NCBI RefSeq assembly: GCF_910591885.1
Contig: NC_063278.1
Span: forward strand, 20,413,989 to 20,477,988
Direction of reading: 5' to 3'
DNA: 64,000 nucleotides
DNA from: Bombus terrestris
Taxonomy: Eukaryota > Arthropoda > Insecta > Hymenoptera > Apidae
How positions within the stretch are numbered: position 1 is the first letter of the stretch; each line of letters begins with the position of its first letter. Positions 28,501 to 39,255 of this stretch are shown here, piece after piece. A model generated the notes under the pieces. It was not told the DNA's origin, ran no database searches, and was given only the letters and a program-made list of their open reading frames with translations. The position numbers were made by a program, and so were the translations under genes.

Positions 28501-28910
28501 TAACTATATGAGATTATATAAACACAATTAGTACTATAATATATATTAAGTGATATATTTGTGAGATTACTTTCTTAAACACAATACTCATGCCAATTCT
28601 ATAACGTGAAAGTTTTTCAGCTCTTTCCTTCTTCTTCAATGCTTCCTGTTCTGCAGTTGTTTGAACTTTTACTCTGCCATGCTGAAAATTTATTATTTTT
28701 TTTTATTGCAAATTTAACCATATCAAATGTGAAATATACAAAAAGTATATATAATGATCAAATAATGGAAATGTTACATCAAAGGAATTAAATTATTTTA
28801 TTTCTTTATTTATAGTATATACCACCTCTGATAGTTATATTTAAGTACTAATAATTTATAGGGATAATAATAAAGTAAAAGTACAGTTAAATATTAATTT
28901 TAATTACCAT
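25590..28910 (-). CDS. RABGGTA: Rab geranylgeranyltransferase subunit alpha
   Basis: Alpha subunit of the cytosolic enzyme that, with the beta subunit and Rab escort protein, adds geranylgeranyl groups to the C-terminal cysteines of Rab GTPases. Exons: 28908-28910, 28571-28681, 28290-28408, 27764-27951, 27487-27678, 26814-27389 and 25590-26032, giving 543 residues (human 567). PFTA helical repeats carry the expected signatures (NPDIYTLWNIRRE, NPKSYWVWYQR, HCWNYREF, NYSSWHYRS, DTSAWFYQRWLL). An Ig-like insert follows, then a C-terminal leucine-rich repeat domain (LEVLSLRNNKLNNL, LKLLDLRENPIC). The N-terminus M-HGRVKV matches the family. The initiator ATG is the last three bases of its exon, directly followed by GTAATT. 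The gene is divergent from PTGES2. The 780-bp last intron contains a decayed coding-like stretch, described in the findings. Confidence 0.95.
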
Positions 28911-29989
28911 GTTGAATATCTCTCCTAATCTTTTTTAATACATAGATATATTTGAAACTTTTACCTAACTTTGAGGTTAAGTTTGTTTGTACTGTTTTAA
29001 TTATAAATACATAGATATGTAATATATATATTATATATATGTATCTTATTTATTAATTAATAACTATACTTCCGAAATTAATAGCAAAGTTACATTATAA
29101 AATCATAACTTCATTTTTTTTTCAAACATCTAGTTCAGCTACGAAGCTTTAGATATTAGTTGACAACTATTGACAAGCTATATAATATACGCGCGCACAA
29201 ATGTACATGTGTATCACCAAGTATCATTTATATTTGATGATGCTATTCGATTCAATATTTAACATTAAATTCTTGGTTTCTTTTATTCACAGACAATATG
29301 TAAATTACCGACTGTAATTTACATACTTTATTTAACTGTTACGCGGTTGTCACGCCTGCGCAAAATATATAGATACAGAAGTATAATATACCTCTAAAAT
29401 TATTATATAACCTTTAAAATTTATTCATGATACAAATTCAATACTACACAAATGAAAATCAATTATCAACAATACCGGTGGAAAAAACGTTTTACTCAAT
29501 TAACCTATTGATATTATTACATCTATTCTACAAATAAATTAAAATGAGTTTATTAAAGATCGAATATGAAATATAAATTTTTTCCTACAAATTGTAATTT
29601 ATAAATGTGTAATATTAAATTCCTATCTTCTAAAGAATAAACTCTTTATAAAGTTAATAAACTGTTTATCAGAGTTAATGCAAATGATAAGTGTTATTAA
29701 TTATACATTTAGTGGTTTTGTAATCAACAATAAATAAATACAAATTTGTGCTGGATATTTTCTTATAATTTTATTAGATTATTTATTAAATTTCGTATTA
29801 GAACGAAAATTAAATGTGATTAACGCGTGATCTATAAAGTTTATTACGAAAGTCATATATTTTGTATTTTTAATGCATAACCTTTTTTGTAATTGTCATA
29901 TTACTGAGTGGTGCAAAATAATTTATTTAAGAGTAACGTATTTAAAATAATTAATTTATTTTAATCTGTGTATATAATAAGACTTCATA
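28911..29989. promoter_or_regulatory. Shared divergent promoter region of RABGGTA and PTGES2
   Basis: About 1.1 kb separates the two divergent start codons. A GC-richer patch at about 29340-29365 contains ACGCGGTTGTCACGCCTGCGCA, whose CGCCTGCGCA part resembles an NRF1 half-palindrome. An inverted short dyad (ATGTAAATTAC / GTAATTTACAT) surrounds about 29297-29325. No coding exon was found. The promoter role follows from position only. Confidence 0.4.
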
Positions 29990-32013
29990 ATGTCTATATT
30001 GCAAAGACTGTCAAGATTTCCACAAAATTTATATTATGTTAAAAATGTTATTAAAAGATATCCAAAACGAAATGAAAGTATTTTATCAGCATCTCGACAA
30101 TCTTCAATGTTAAGAACTGTATTTAAAGCAAGTCTAGTAGGAATTTCTATTGGATTTCCTGTTGGTATAGCCATCACCACAGGATATTCTTGGTATAAAG
30201 ATATGGAAGTTTCAAAAACATTTCATCTTCAAGGAAAAGAAGAAAAAATTAAAGTACTTAAAGAAAAACCACCAGTACCAGTTTCTAGAGAAGTATTTCG
30301 TGTTTACATATTGATTCACGCTTATTTAATTCAAAGCATAACATTGGATTAATTTGCTTGTCATACATCAAAATACTTTCTTATTTTATTTTTATTGCAG
30401 ATTATTTTTCCAATGGATACTACTGAATTAAAATTAACTCTTTATCAATATCAGACATGTCCTTTTTGTTGTAAGGTAAAATATTCATATGTATCATTTA
30501 TTTAGTAAGTACTGAATTAATAGTATGATGAAGATATAATTAGCAACATGTATATTTTTCAAATGAAAATATAAGTGTAAAATATAGTATCTAAATTTTA
30601 ATCACATTTTTTTAGAAATAATAAATTATTGTTTTCATAAGTTGTGATAATTATAAGTATAAAACTACTTTAGGTCAGAGTTTTCTTGGATTACTATGGA
30701 ATATCTTATGAAATTGTGGAAGTTGATCCTGTATTACGGAAAGAAATATCTTGGTCATCTTATAAAAAAGTACCAATACTTTTAGCACAAGTAGATTCAG
30801 GATACCAACCTTTAAATGATAGTTCAATGATTATTTCTCTACTAGCATCATATTTGAAAGAGAGATCCCAAAAAATTAATGATTTAATAGAATATTATCC
30901 AAGCATAGCAATGCATGATGAAAATGGAAGATTGAAATATGAAATTATGAATAAATATTTCTTAATGTATCAAGATAATTTACCTGCTAATAAAATTATG
31001 GATAAGATCATGTAAGTTCCATTGTAGAAAGAATAGTTATTAGTTAATGGTATTAAAATTACAATGTTAATACTTATATTTTGTTACTAATATTTATTTA
31101 GTTTTTGTATTTTGAGTAACATATTGTTCTAGGGAAGAGCGCAAATGGAGAAAATGGGTTGATGATGAATTTGTGCACACACTATCACCGAATGTGTATA
31201 GAACACTTGATGAAGCCTATAAAACTTTCAATTGGTTTTCTGAAGTAAGTAGCTTAATAACAGTTAAGCATCATAACATACTATATAACCAAGCAAGATA
31301 ATATAATAACATTAGCATTAATGTATAAATTAACCCCCTGCCATACTTTTACAAGTCTGAGTCGTGATGAGAATTTTGAGCCAAACTTGAATATCACGAG
31401 TCAGACTCGTGGTCTTAATCTCGGGCCTAGTGTCAATGCCTTGAATGGTGTCTTTTTTTCTAAACGCGGGCACGGCTATCTACGCACTCAGTCTCACGAT
31501 ATCATGTTTCAAGTTCCGACACTGTCTCCGCCACTTCGGCTCCTTTCCCGACCATTCGGGCGCAACGTTTGGGCCCAGATTCTTCCGAGTATGGTAAGGA
31601 GTTAAAAAAAGAAGGTAGAATGAAAAGATACTTTCTTAATCAATTAGGTTGGTAAATGGGAAGAATATTTTCCAAGATGGGAAAGATTAATTATGATAAA
31701 TGTAGGTGCAACAGCTATGTGGCTTATATCAAAACGATTAAAAAAAAGACATCATTTAAAACAAGATGTTCGACAATCTTTATATGATGAAATCAACAAA
31801 TGGATAAACGCTATTAATAAACATGGTGGTACATTTATGGGAGGAGAACAGCCTAATTTATCAGATCTTGCTGTATATGGAGTTTTGAAGAGCATAGAAG
31901 GATGCAGTGCTTTTAAAGATGCTTTAAATAATACAAACCTTAGCACATGGTATAATGCTATGACAAAGGAAGTAGAAACTCATTCAGGAAGCAAATATTT
32001 AATGACTAAATAA
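29990..32013 (+). CDS. PTGES2: Prostaglandin E synthase 2-like protein
   Basis: Five exons (29990-30292, 30401-30475, 30674-31011, 31133-31244, 31648-32013) encode 397 residues (human 377). The N-terminus is basic and contains one hydrophobic segment (VGISIGFPVGIAITTGYSWY), consistent with membrane-anchored mitochondrial or Golgi forms of the family. A glutaredoxin-like domain follows with the redox motif CPFC in YQTCPFCCKVR, then the helical GST-C-like domain with ISPNVYR-like, MWLISKRLKKRH and FMGGEQPNLSDLAVYGV segments. The vertebrate protein isomerises PGH2 to PGE2 in vitro and binds haem and glutathione; whether that is its role in insects is not known. Intron 4 holds a GC-rich TTAA element. 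An AATAAA signal starts 5 bases after the stop, so the 3' UTR may be very short. Confidence 0.95.
31330..31605. mobile_element. TTAA-flanked MITE in a PTGES2 intron
   Basis: A 276-bp, GC-rich block inside AT-rich intron sequence starts and ends with TTAA. The ends are inverted: TTAACCCCCTGCCATACT versus TTAACTCCTTACCATACT, 15 of 18 matching. Just inside the left end lies a second dyad, GTCTGAGTCGTGAT / ATCACGAGTCAGAC, 13 of 14 matching. Terminal plus sub-terminal inverted repeats are the usual layout of piggyBac-type elements. The 94-codon open frame across it has no family features and I do not treat it as a gene. Confidence 0.75.
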
Positions 32014-32585
32014 TATAAATAAAACATATTGATTTGTACTGTTTACATTTTTATTATCTTATTGTTTACATTACAGTTTTATTATCATTTGTTTGTGATT
32101 GTTTTTTCATAATTCATTTTGATCATTAAAGAATACTAGATGTAATAAAATTACATTTTATGCTCTTTTATATTGGTATATATATATCACTACAATAAAA
32201 AGACACAAGAGAGATTGTATTATAAACAATAAATTTGTAATTATGTAGAAATTAAAGAACATATGAATAATAACAGTTCAATTCAACATATGAGAAGAAT
32301 AATAACAAAATATAACGATAAAATTAAATATACCTATATTTTAACATAAAATCCAATAATGACGTAATGTAATAATGATACAATATTTACAATTCGATAA
32401 TTAGCAAGAAATAGTACACATGATTCTTCAAACTCTTAGTATTTTACTGACTGTGATAATCGTAAGAAAGGGTAGCAAATGAAAAAGAAAGTCCTTCAAA
32501 CCAAATAAAAATTATTATATCCTATAACATTATTATTATAGTGTATATGTCATATGTATATGTGAAATAAGAACATGCTTTTTAT
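32014..32585. other. Convergent 3' region of PTGES2 and the CUB gene
   Basis: Short AT-rich gap between the two stop codons, expected to hold both 3' UTRs. AATAAA-type signals occur on the plus strand from 32018. Nothing else was recognised. Confidence 0.6.
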
Positions 32586-35500
32586 TTAAGCTACACAGGG
32601 TAACTGACGATACATTAATGAGAATCCTTTATTTTCTACTTCTCCAACTTCGTCGCCATCTGTGACAACATATAGTACAAATGGCTTGGAGAAAGCTAAA
32701 ATAAAAAAAGTTATTATAATTAATAGAACCATATAGTACACATACATATATGTAAATTCTGTGCATATATATATGTGATACATTATAAACAGACACAGAA
32801 CTATGCAAGTTATTTATATTAAGTATTTTATGTTTGGTTAAAAAGAAAGTTATAGATATAGTAAATATATACTTACATGTTTTTGTTATAAAGCCATTAC
32901 CACAAAATCGTTCTGTACCAACTGCAACACCATTTTGAAATGGATGTGGAATAATAACAAAGTCTTTAGTGCAATTGACTCCTTGTACTGCTGCATATTG
33001 AGTACCTATTTATTTACAAATAAGTATACTAATTAATAATATTAAAATAATGATTTGTTTTCACTTAAGAAACGATTGTTTTTGGAAGTAACAAATTATT
33101 TTGCAACATTTAATAACTATGTGGTTTCATTAGTATTATAATGAGGCACGAGTATCATAACTACATTAGTCAAATTTGGAACCAATCCGAAGATGTTTAT
33201 AGAAGTTACAAGACATTGCGAACATACATTTTTAGTAGGAAAATAACATATAGCATATTAAACATATAATTAACGTTAAAGATGATCTCAGGAAATATTA
33301 TGGCTTATATAGTAATAATAGTGGAGAATTGAATGTGATTTTTGACAAACATAGGCTTACAATAAATATTTTGTAATTTCTATATACATTTTCAAATTTT
33401 ACTGATATAATCATAATAGTTATGTCTCATTACAATGCTAATAAAATTTCAAAATGTTTTGTATGATATATTAATGTATGACATTATAATGATAATAATA
33501 TATTAATGTTGTTAACATAAATATTATGACTATGTAAGTAACTAATTAGGACATCATGTTACCTATTAAAGTAGAGTCAAATGCACTAGTATCTCCAGAA
33601 ACAGTAAATGAATTTGAATTTGTTTGAGACCATTCAATGGCACAATATCCTTGTGCCATTCTTACACATACACCATAATTCGTATTTGCGATTTGCCGTG
33701 TACCTATTGGTGGTTCTAAAATAATTTTTATTATCTAAGTTTTATAACTTTTATTATTTTTTATTATTTAGTTATTGTTAATAATTAAATGGCATTCCCA
33801 TGAATAATAAGTATCTTATATTAATTAATTTTTGTTAATATCCATAAGAATACTTTTTTTTTTTTAGACAAAATATTAAAAAATTTAATATAAAACAAAA
33901 GATACAATTTGTTGAACTTTTGATATACAATAGTTATTATAGGTATACAATTTATATATTCATAAATGTATATAAAAAATTTTACACTGTAAAATATAAC
34001 TTAAATTTTTTAAAATTCTGGTTCTAAATACTTAAATATTTAATTATTATGTAGATGTAGTTTGTAACTGGCACATTACTGTATATACTGTACTTTTCTT
34101 GTACTTTCTGGCATATTACTGTATATATTACAGTCATGTACATTTGTATATGTTTTAAGCAAGTGATAATGTATATAATTATTTTTAGAAAATAACTAAT
34201 TTCTGTAAATTATTAATAGTTATAATACCTCTTGGATTTTGTGTTGTGCCGTAATTAAAACTTGTTATGGTACCTGTGACACTATCATAATACTGTAAAC
34301 ATCCATTTGGGGCTGTAAGAAGAATTCTATAATCAAGTTATTAGTTAGAAGTATTTTAGTATTAGATATCATTGGTTACTTCTATTTTAAGATAGCAATA
34401 ACATATACTCAATATCTTACTTTTTATAAGCTAAAAAAATGATACAACTTTTATAAATAAAAGGCTAAATTTTGAGGCTTATTTGAAGGCTTATTGAAGG
34501 CTTATTTGAAGTTAAAATCTTTTTTAAATATTAATGTACTTAAATGTCAATTTTTAGTTGTTAATTATGAAATATATACCTATTTAAAAAAGGGCAGTAC
34601 AAAATACGTTTATAATATACATACCCTTATATGTTGCATCACAGGGTAATTGTTGAATTCTTATATTCCAACGACGATCTGTAGGATATCCAGTATTAGT
34701 ATCGATCGATATCATAATAGGAGTATCATTATTGAAATCCACATACACTGAAAAATTTAAATCAACAAAAGGGTTGATTAGTGTTAAGTTATTGTAAGTG
34801 TCATAAATAATTGAATGTATTTACAAATACATAATACAAATACATAGTTTCATATGGACATAGATTTACCAATTAATTTAAAGTGTGATTCTGAACATAG
34901 AAGATATAAATCATATAAATATACCCCTGCAACTCAATAGTTCATGAAATATATGTATATGTATTATCAATGAATATAAATATAATTCAACCAATTATAA
35001 TTTTATTAAATTTTTATCTACATTTTCTAAATTATTTTGTTTAAATATAGGAAGCTATTTTACTATTCAAAAATCATAAATTACTTTTTTATTTATCCGG
35101 ATAAAGTGTTTCTGCAAATGTTAATTGTTTTATTTCAAATTAAGTATATTATTTATTAAATATTTATACAATTTATATTATAAAATTCTAATTATTATAT
35201 ATTTATTTACAATTACATATAATTTGATATTTGTATGTAATTATTGTGTTAATAATTTTATATATTACCATGTTGATTTGCATTTTCTCCACAAATTCGA
35301 GGTATTCTGCTTCCAGATGAAGAAACTAAAAGGAGATCAAGGTCACAAATTCCACTAGAATTCGGTGGAGCAAGATTAAATTCCAAGAAATCCAAACGTA
35401 ACTAAAACCAATTTAGGATATTACAAATTAAACATAAATCATATTATAACTTTTTACAGAAATAGAAAAAGAAAAAAGTATATGCTAATTCAATTTTCTA

Positions 35501-36277
35501 GCAAAGTTTATATCCTTTAACTCGATCAACGTTTAATTAAATAATTATTATGATAAATTTTTTATTAATAAATTATTAATAAATTATTTATTATGATAAA
35601 GTTTTTAGCATATTTTATTAGCTCACTTGGCATATATTTGAATTGCAACGTTGTACTGTTATTGTGCATCGTCCTTGCCTTTCATAAGTTGTTGGATATT
35701 CTGGATTTGTGAAATATGTATTATTTACATTTGTTGTGGAACCACACGTCTTTTGAACTGTAAACATTAAATTTAAATGAACTCACTATTCAAATTTCAT
35801 AAAAAATTGTTTGAATATTTTAATTACTTACAAACACAGCAAATACCATGTCCATTTGCACAACTGCCAGATGGTATTCCACCATAATTACGACATTCTC
35901 TTCTGGTAAAGCAGGTACCATTTAAATTGTTGCTAGCAAGGCATTGCGAGTTTGCAAATCGAATAACACTGAATAGCGGGAAGACTGTTTAAAAATCGAT
36001 TTAATAATTTATCATTTTCATACATAATATAAATGTTTATGTTATATTATATAGCAAAAATAAATATAACTATTCTGAAATATTAATTGAATTTTATAAT
36101 TTTTATTATTTTTATTTTGTACCTTCGTCATTTTTAAATACAATTTCATTCATTTTTCTGTTACTTACACCTTCCGCGAGACATTGAATTTGGAATTTCC
36201 GTGATATCATCATTATCCAATTTATAACTAACGATATTTACAAAAAGGAAAATCGTCAGGTAAGCTTCACGCAACAT
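32586..36277 (-). CDS. Secreted CUB-domain protein
   Basis: Nine exons (36169-36277, 35832-35984, 35627-35757, 35269-35401, 34625-34747, 34229-34312, 33563-33715, 32877-33005, 32586-32695) encode 374 residues. The N-terminus MLREAYLTIFLFVNIVSYK is a signal peptide. A short cysteine-rich module follows (CLASNNLNGTC, CRNYGG, CANGHGICCVC-like), then a CUB domain from KTCGSTT through the segment ending IRIQQLPC, and a second beta-rich, cysteine-containing half that may be a diverged CUB-like domain and ends in YRQLPCVA. CUB domains are extracellular protein- and glycan-binding modules. Similar Cys-module plus CUB proteins are common but uncharacterised in insects. No protease domain is present, so it is not a CUB-serine protease. 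N-glycosylation sequons occur. A TATA-like box lies upstream. Confidence 0.85.
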
Positions 36278-36364
36278 CTTTCAAATTGTAACTGTTCGAA
36301 ATACACTCAATTCTTCTGAAGATTTCGTTCAACGGTACTTAAGAAATCAGAACAATTAGCGTGC

Positions 36365-36405
36365 AAATGAAAACCAACTTACTACCTACTATTCGTGTTT
36401 ATATA
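36365..36405 (-). promoter_or_regulatory. Candidate TATA/Inr promoter of the CUB gene
   Basis: On the minus strand TATATAAA (36398-36405) is followed 35-40 bases later by TCATTT (36365-36370), which fits the insect initiator consensus TCAKTY. The start codon is about 90 bp further down, leaving a short leader. The spacing is a few bases longer than ideal, so the pairing is tentative. Confidence 0.4.
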
Positions 36406-36695
36406 ACTGGATTATCGAGATATCCATTACACATAAAATTTGGTTAAAGATATGTTTACTAATTTGTTACATATATATAATATCTTATACTTTAGAATTA
36501 ATTAAATTCAGATAGACTCTTCATACAATATTGATTCTAATTTCTAAAAAATTTTATTAAATATAATTAATTAAAGATAATATGTGCAAAAATATTTAAA
36601 AAAAGGAATAAATAAAAGTACAGATTTCGATGCAGACCGAACGATACAATATCGTTATAATCTCATAACGAAGAAACTGTGCGATTTAATAAGTT

Positions 36696-37198
36696 TATAC
36701 AGGGTGAGTCACTTAAGCCAGGTCACCTGAATAATTTTTTCAATTTTGAACATAAATTTAAATAATACATAAATAATTTTGAATATAAGGAGAAATGTTT
36801 AAAACAAAGGTTGTTTGGTTCCGAGGGCCATTACATAATGATCAAAACTTTTTGTCAGGTGGGCGAGCTTAGAAAATTCAAAAGTTACTTTCATTTTTTT
36901 AAGTAGGACTATGTATATTTGAACTTTTACGGTTATAATCCTTCTCAAAACGATTTCAATGGTCATGGTCATTCAAGATCACGGATGTAATAGTGAGTGA
37001 AAAATGAAAATTGGTGAACGCTTCTGGAACACATTCTCGGTTTTGTTAAGAAAGTCATGCTCAATCAATTCAAAACGTAAATAAGCTTTGTCGAAATCAT
37101 TATCGCGATCACAAAATTTTCGTTTCAAACATTTCATTTTATCTTCAGAATTGAAAAAATTACTTAAATAGCTCGTCTTAAATAATCAACCCTGTATA
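36696..37198. mobile_element. TA-ended long-inverted-repeat element
   Basis: A 503-bp element begins TATACAGGGTGAGTCACTTA, and the reverse complement of its right end begins TATACAGGGTTGATTATTTA. The similarity continues inward: both arms then share TAATTTTTTCAATT about 35 bases in, followed by TGAA-ATAAA and later GAAATGTTTRAAACRAA. The inverted arms are therefore at least 90 bp long though diverged. TA at the ends suggests Tc1/mariner-like target use. No transposase frame was found, so it is non-autonomous. Confidence 0.65.
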
Positions 37199-37411
37199 AT
37201 GTACAATTCTGTTATCAGAAATACATAATTGCCGAATTTGAAGTATATTGAGTATGTTAGCAAAATTGCAATGACATTCGTCTGCAATGGGGCTAATACA
37301 AATTACGTACATTAAATTACTTTAACTTAAGTTTAATTTATAATGGTAATAATTTATTACAGTAAAAATAATATTGTACTTATATAAACATATCTAGATT
37401 AACAAAAAGCA

Positions 37412-39195
37412 CTAATTGGAAATTTTATTTACTGTTCTGCAAAATGGACAATATCCGTGTCTTAATAAAGCCACTTCATAGTCATCTGAATGAAATAACT
37501 AAAAAGAATGATAAGCAATTATTACATTTCTTTAAAGTCTATATATCTTATAATTACTATATGATGTATACCTTAACTTAAAATGTTCCACAATAGTACA
37601 AATTTTTATTTATTCTTATTTGACTATAAAAACATGTGTAACTTAATTTATATAAATTTACCATATATACATACATAACATTAAATTTCACATACCTTTA
37701 AACAAGATTTACAAAATGTAATTTGTAAATCAGGTAAAAGATTTTTAAAATACTTTGTTTTAAATGGTTTTGGCCATTTAATAATTAATACTGTACATGG
37801 ATCCATACTTTTTAAGACATTTCTTCCCACGATTATAGTAGAAGAATTAGATTTTTCCTAAAGTGAGTAATTGACTAAATTAAATCCATTTTACTTGTAT
37901 TTTATAATTATATCTTATAATTATATTTTTTTATATATTTATGTAATTATAACATTTTGAAATATGTTATTAAATGTCAAAAATATTATTCAACATCACC
38001 GTATTATTGACTTTAATTTTATTAATTGCCCCTTAAGTTGTAGAATTATATATTAATTACTATTACATATATATTTGAAAATACCTCGTATTTCATTAAT
38101 CGTGCTGTAAAAAGATCAATTTCAGAGGTGACAGAAAATTGATTTGTAGTTGTAATATCATCGGATGATGATAATGAGTCATTTATTAATTTTTCTGCTT
38201 CTTCATCAGAAATATTTTCTTCTAGTTCAAATTCGACCAATGGTAAAATTTCTGCAATTTTTGCATATATATACACATATTACAATCTTTTTATAGTTTT
38301 AATAATTACTGTAAATAGTGTAAAAGTATTGTAAACCAAGTCTTTTCTTGGCTGTCAAGTCGAAATGAAGAAATATATTATTATATTAACTACTGTAATT
38401 ATTATAATACTGCTAATATAATATATACAATATGGTACAATATAATATGTCACTATTTTTAATATGTTTTAAACGTCTTCTGATAAAAAAAGACTATCAA
38501 AGAAGCAAATACTATATAATAACTAATATGCTCAAAATATAAAAATTACAATATTTATGTTTAAGATTTATATATTTTTGATGAATTATAATTTTTTATT
38601 GACTACATATTTTTTATAAACATTAAATGAAGTATATTTATAAAAATGTATATTTGGTTTGAAAATGTTTGCAAATGTTATATTTTCTTTAAATATATTG
38701 ATTTTAATAATAAATTTATCGTAATGTTATATTTACATTGTTTCGTTTATTCTTGTACTTTGAAAACAAAGCTGAAAAATGATTAAAATTTCTTAAAAGT
38801 AGTACTTACCAAACATTACAAAAGAATATTGAAATTTTAGACCACATTGCACACATTGCCCCTGATTATTTGATGGCAACAGGGGATTAAAGGTCGAACA
38901 TTTATAACAAAGGGGTAAAAGTTCTTCAGGATCTCTATAAGAAGATGCTTGAGCATTTAAATTTGAAATTTCTAATTGGCTAAGTTGATTTACTGGAATT
39001 TTTGTTTTTCGTAATTTCTCAAGTAATTGCATAGTTAATTTATTAGCATCAAGCAAAGAAGCTTGTTTTAGTAATGTGTATATTATGGCGAATCTTGAAA
39101 CTCCTTCTATTTGAATATTTTCTGTTTTAATTACAAGAAATCGCGCAATATTAAAAAGAGCTTCTGGCATTAATGATGTAAATGGTTCTTCCTAA

Positions 39196-39255
<60 letters not shown>

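Noticed and set aside
31321..31605. 94-codon plus-strand open frame in the PTGES2 intron
   Set aside because: It lies wholly inside the TTAA-flanked GC-rich MITE and has no domain or conserved motif; open frames are longer by chance in GC-rich inserts.
39194..39255. Short regular repeat as a CRISPR array
   Set aside because: It is a pure trinucleotide microsatellite with no spacers, in a eukaryotic intron.
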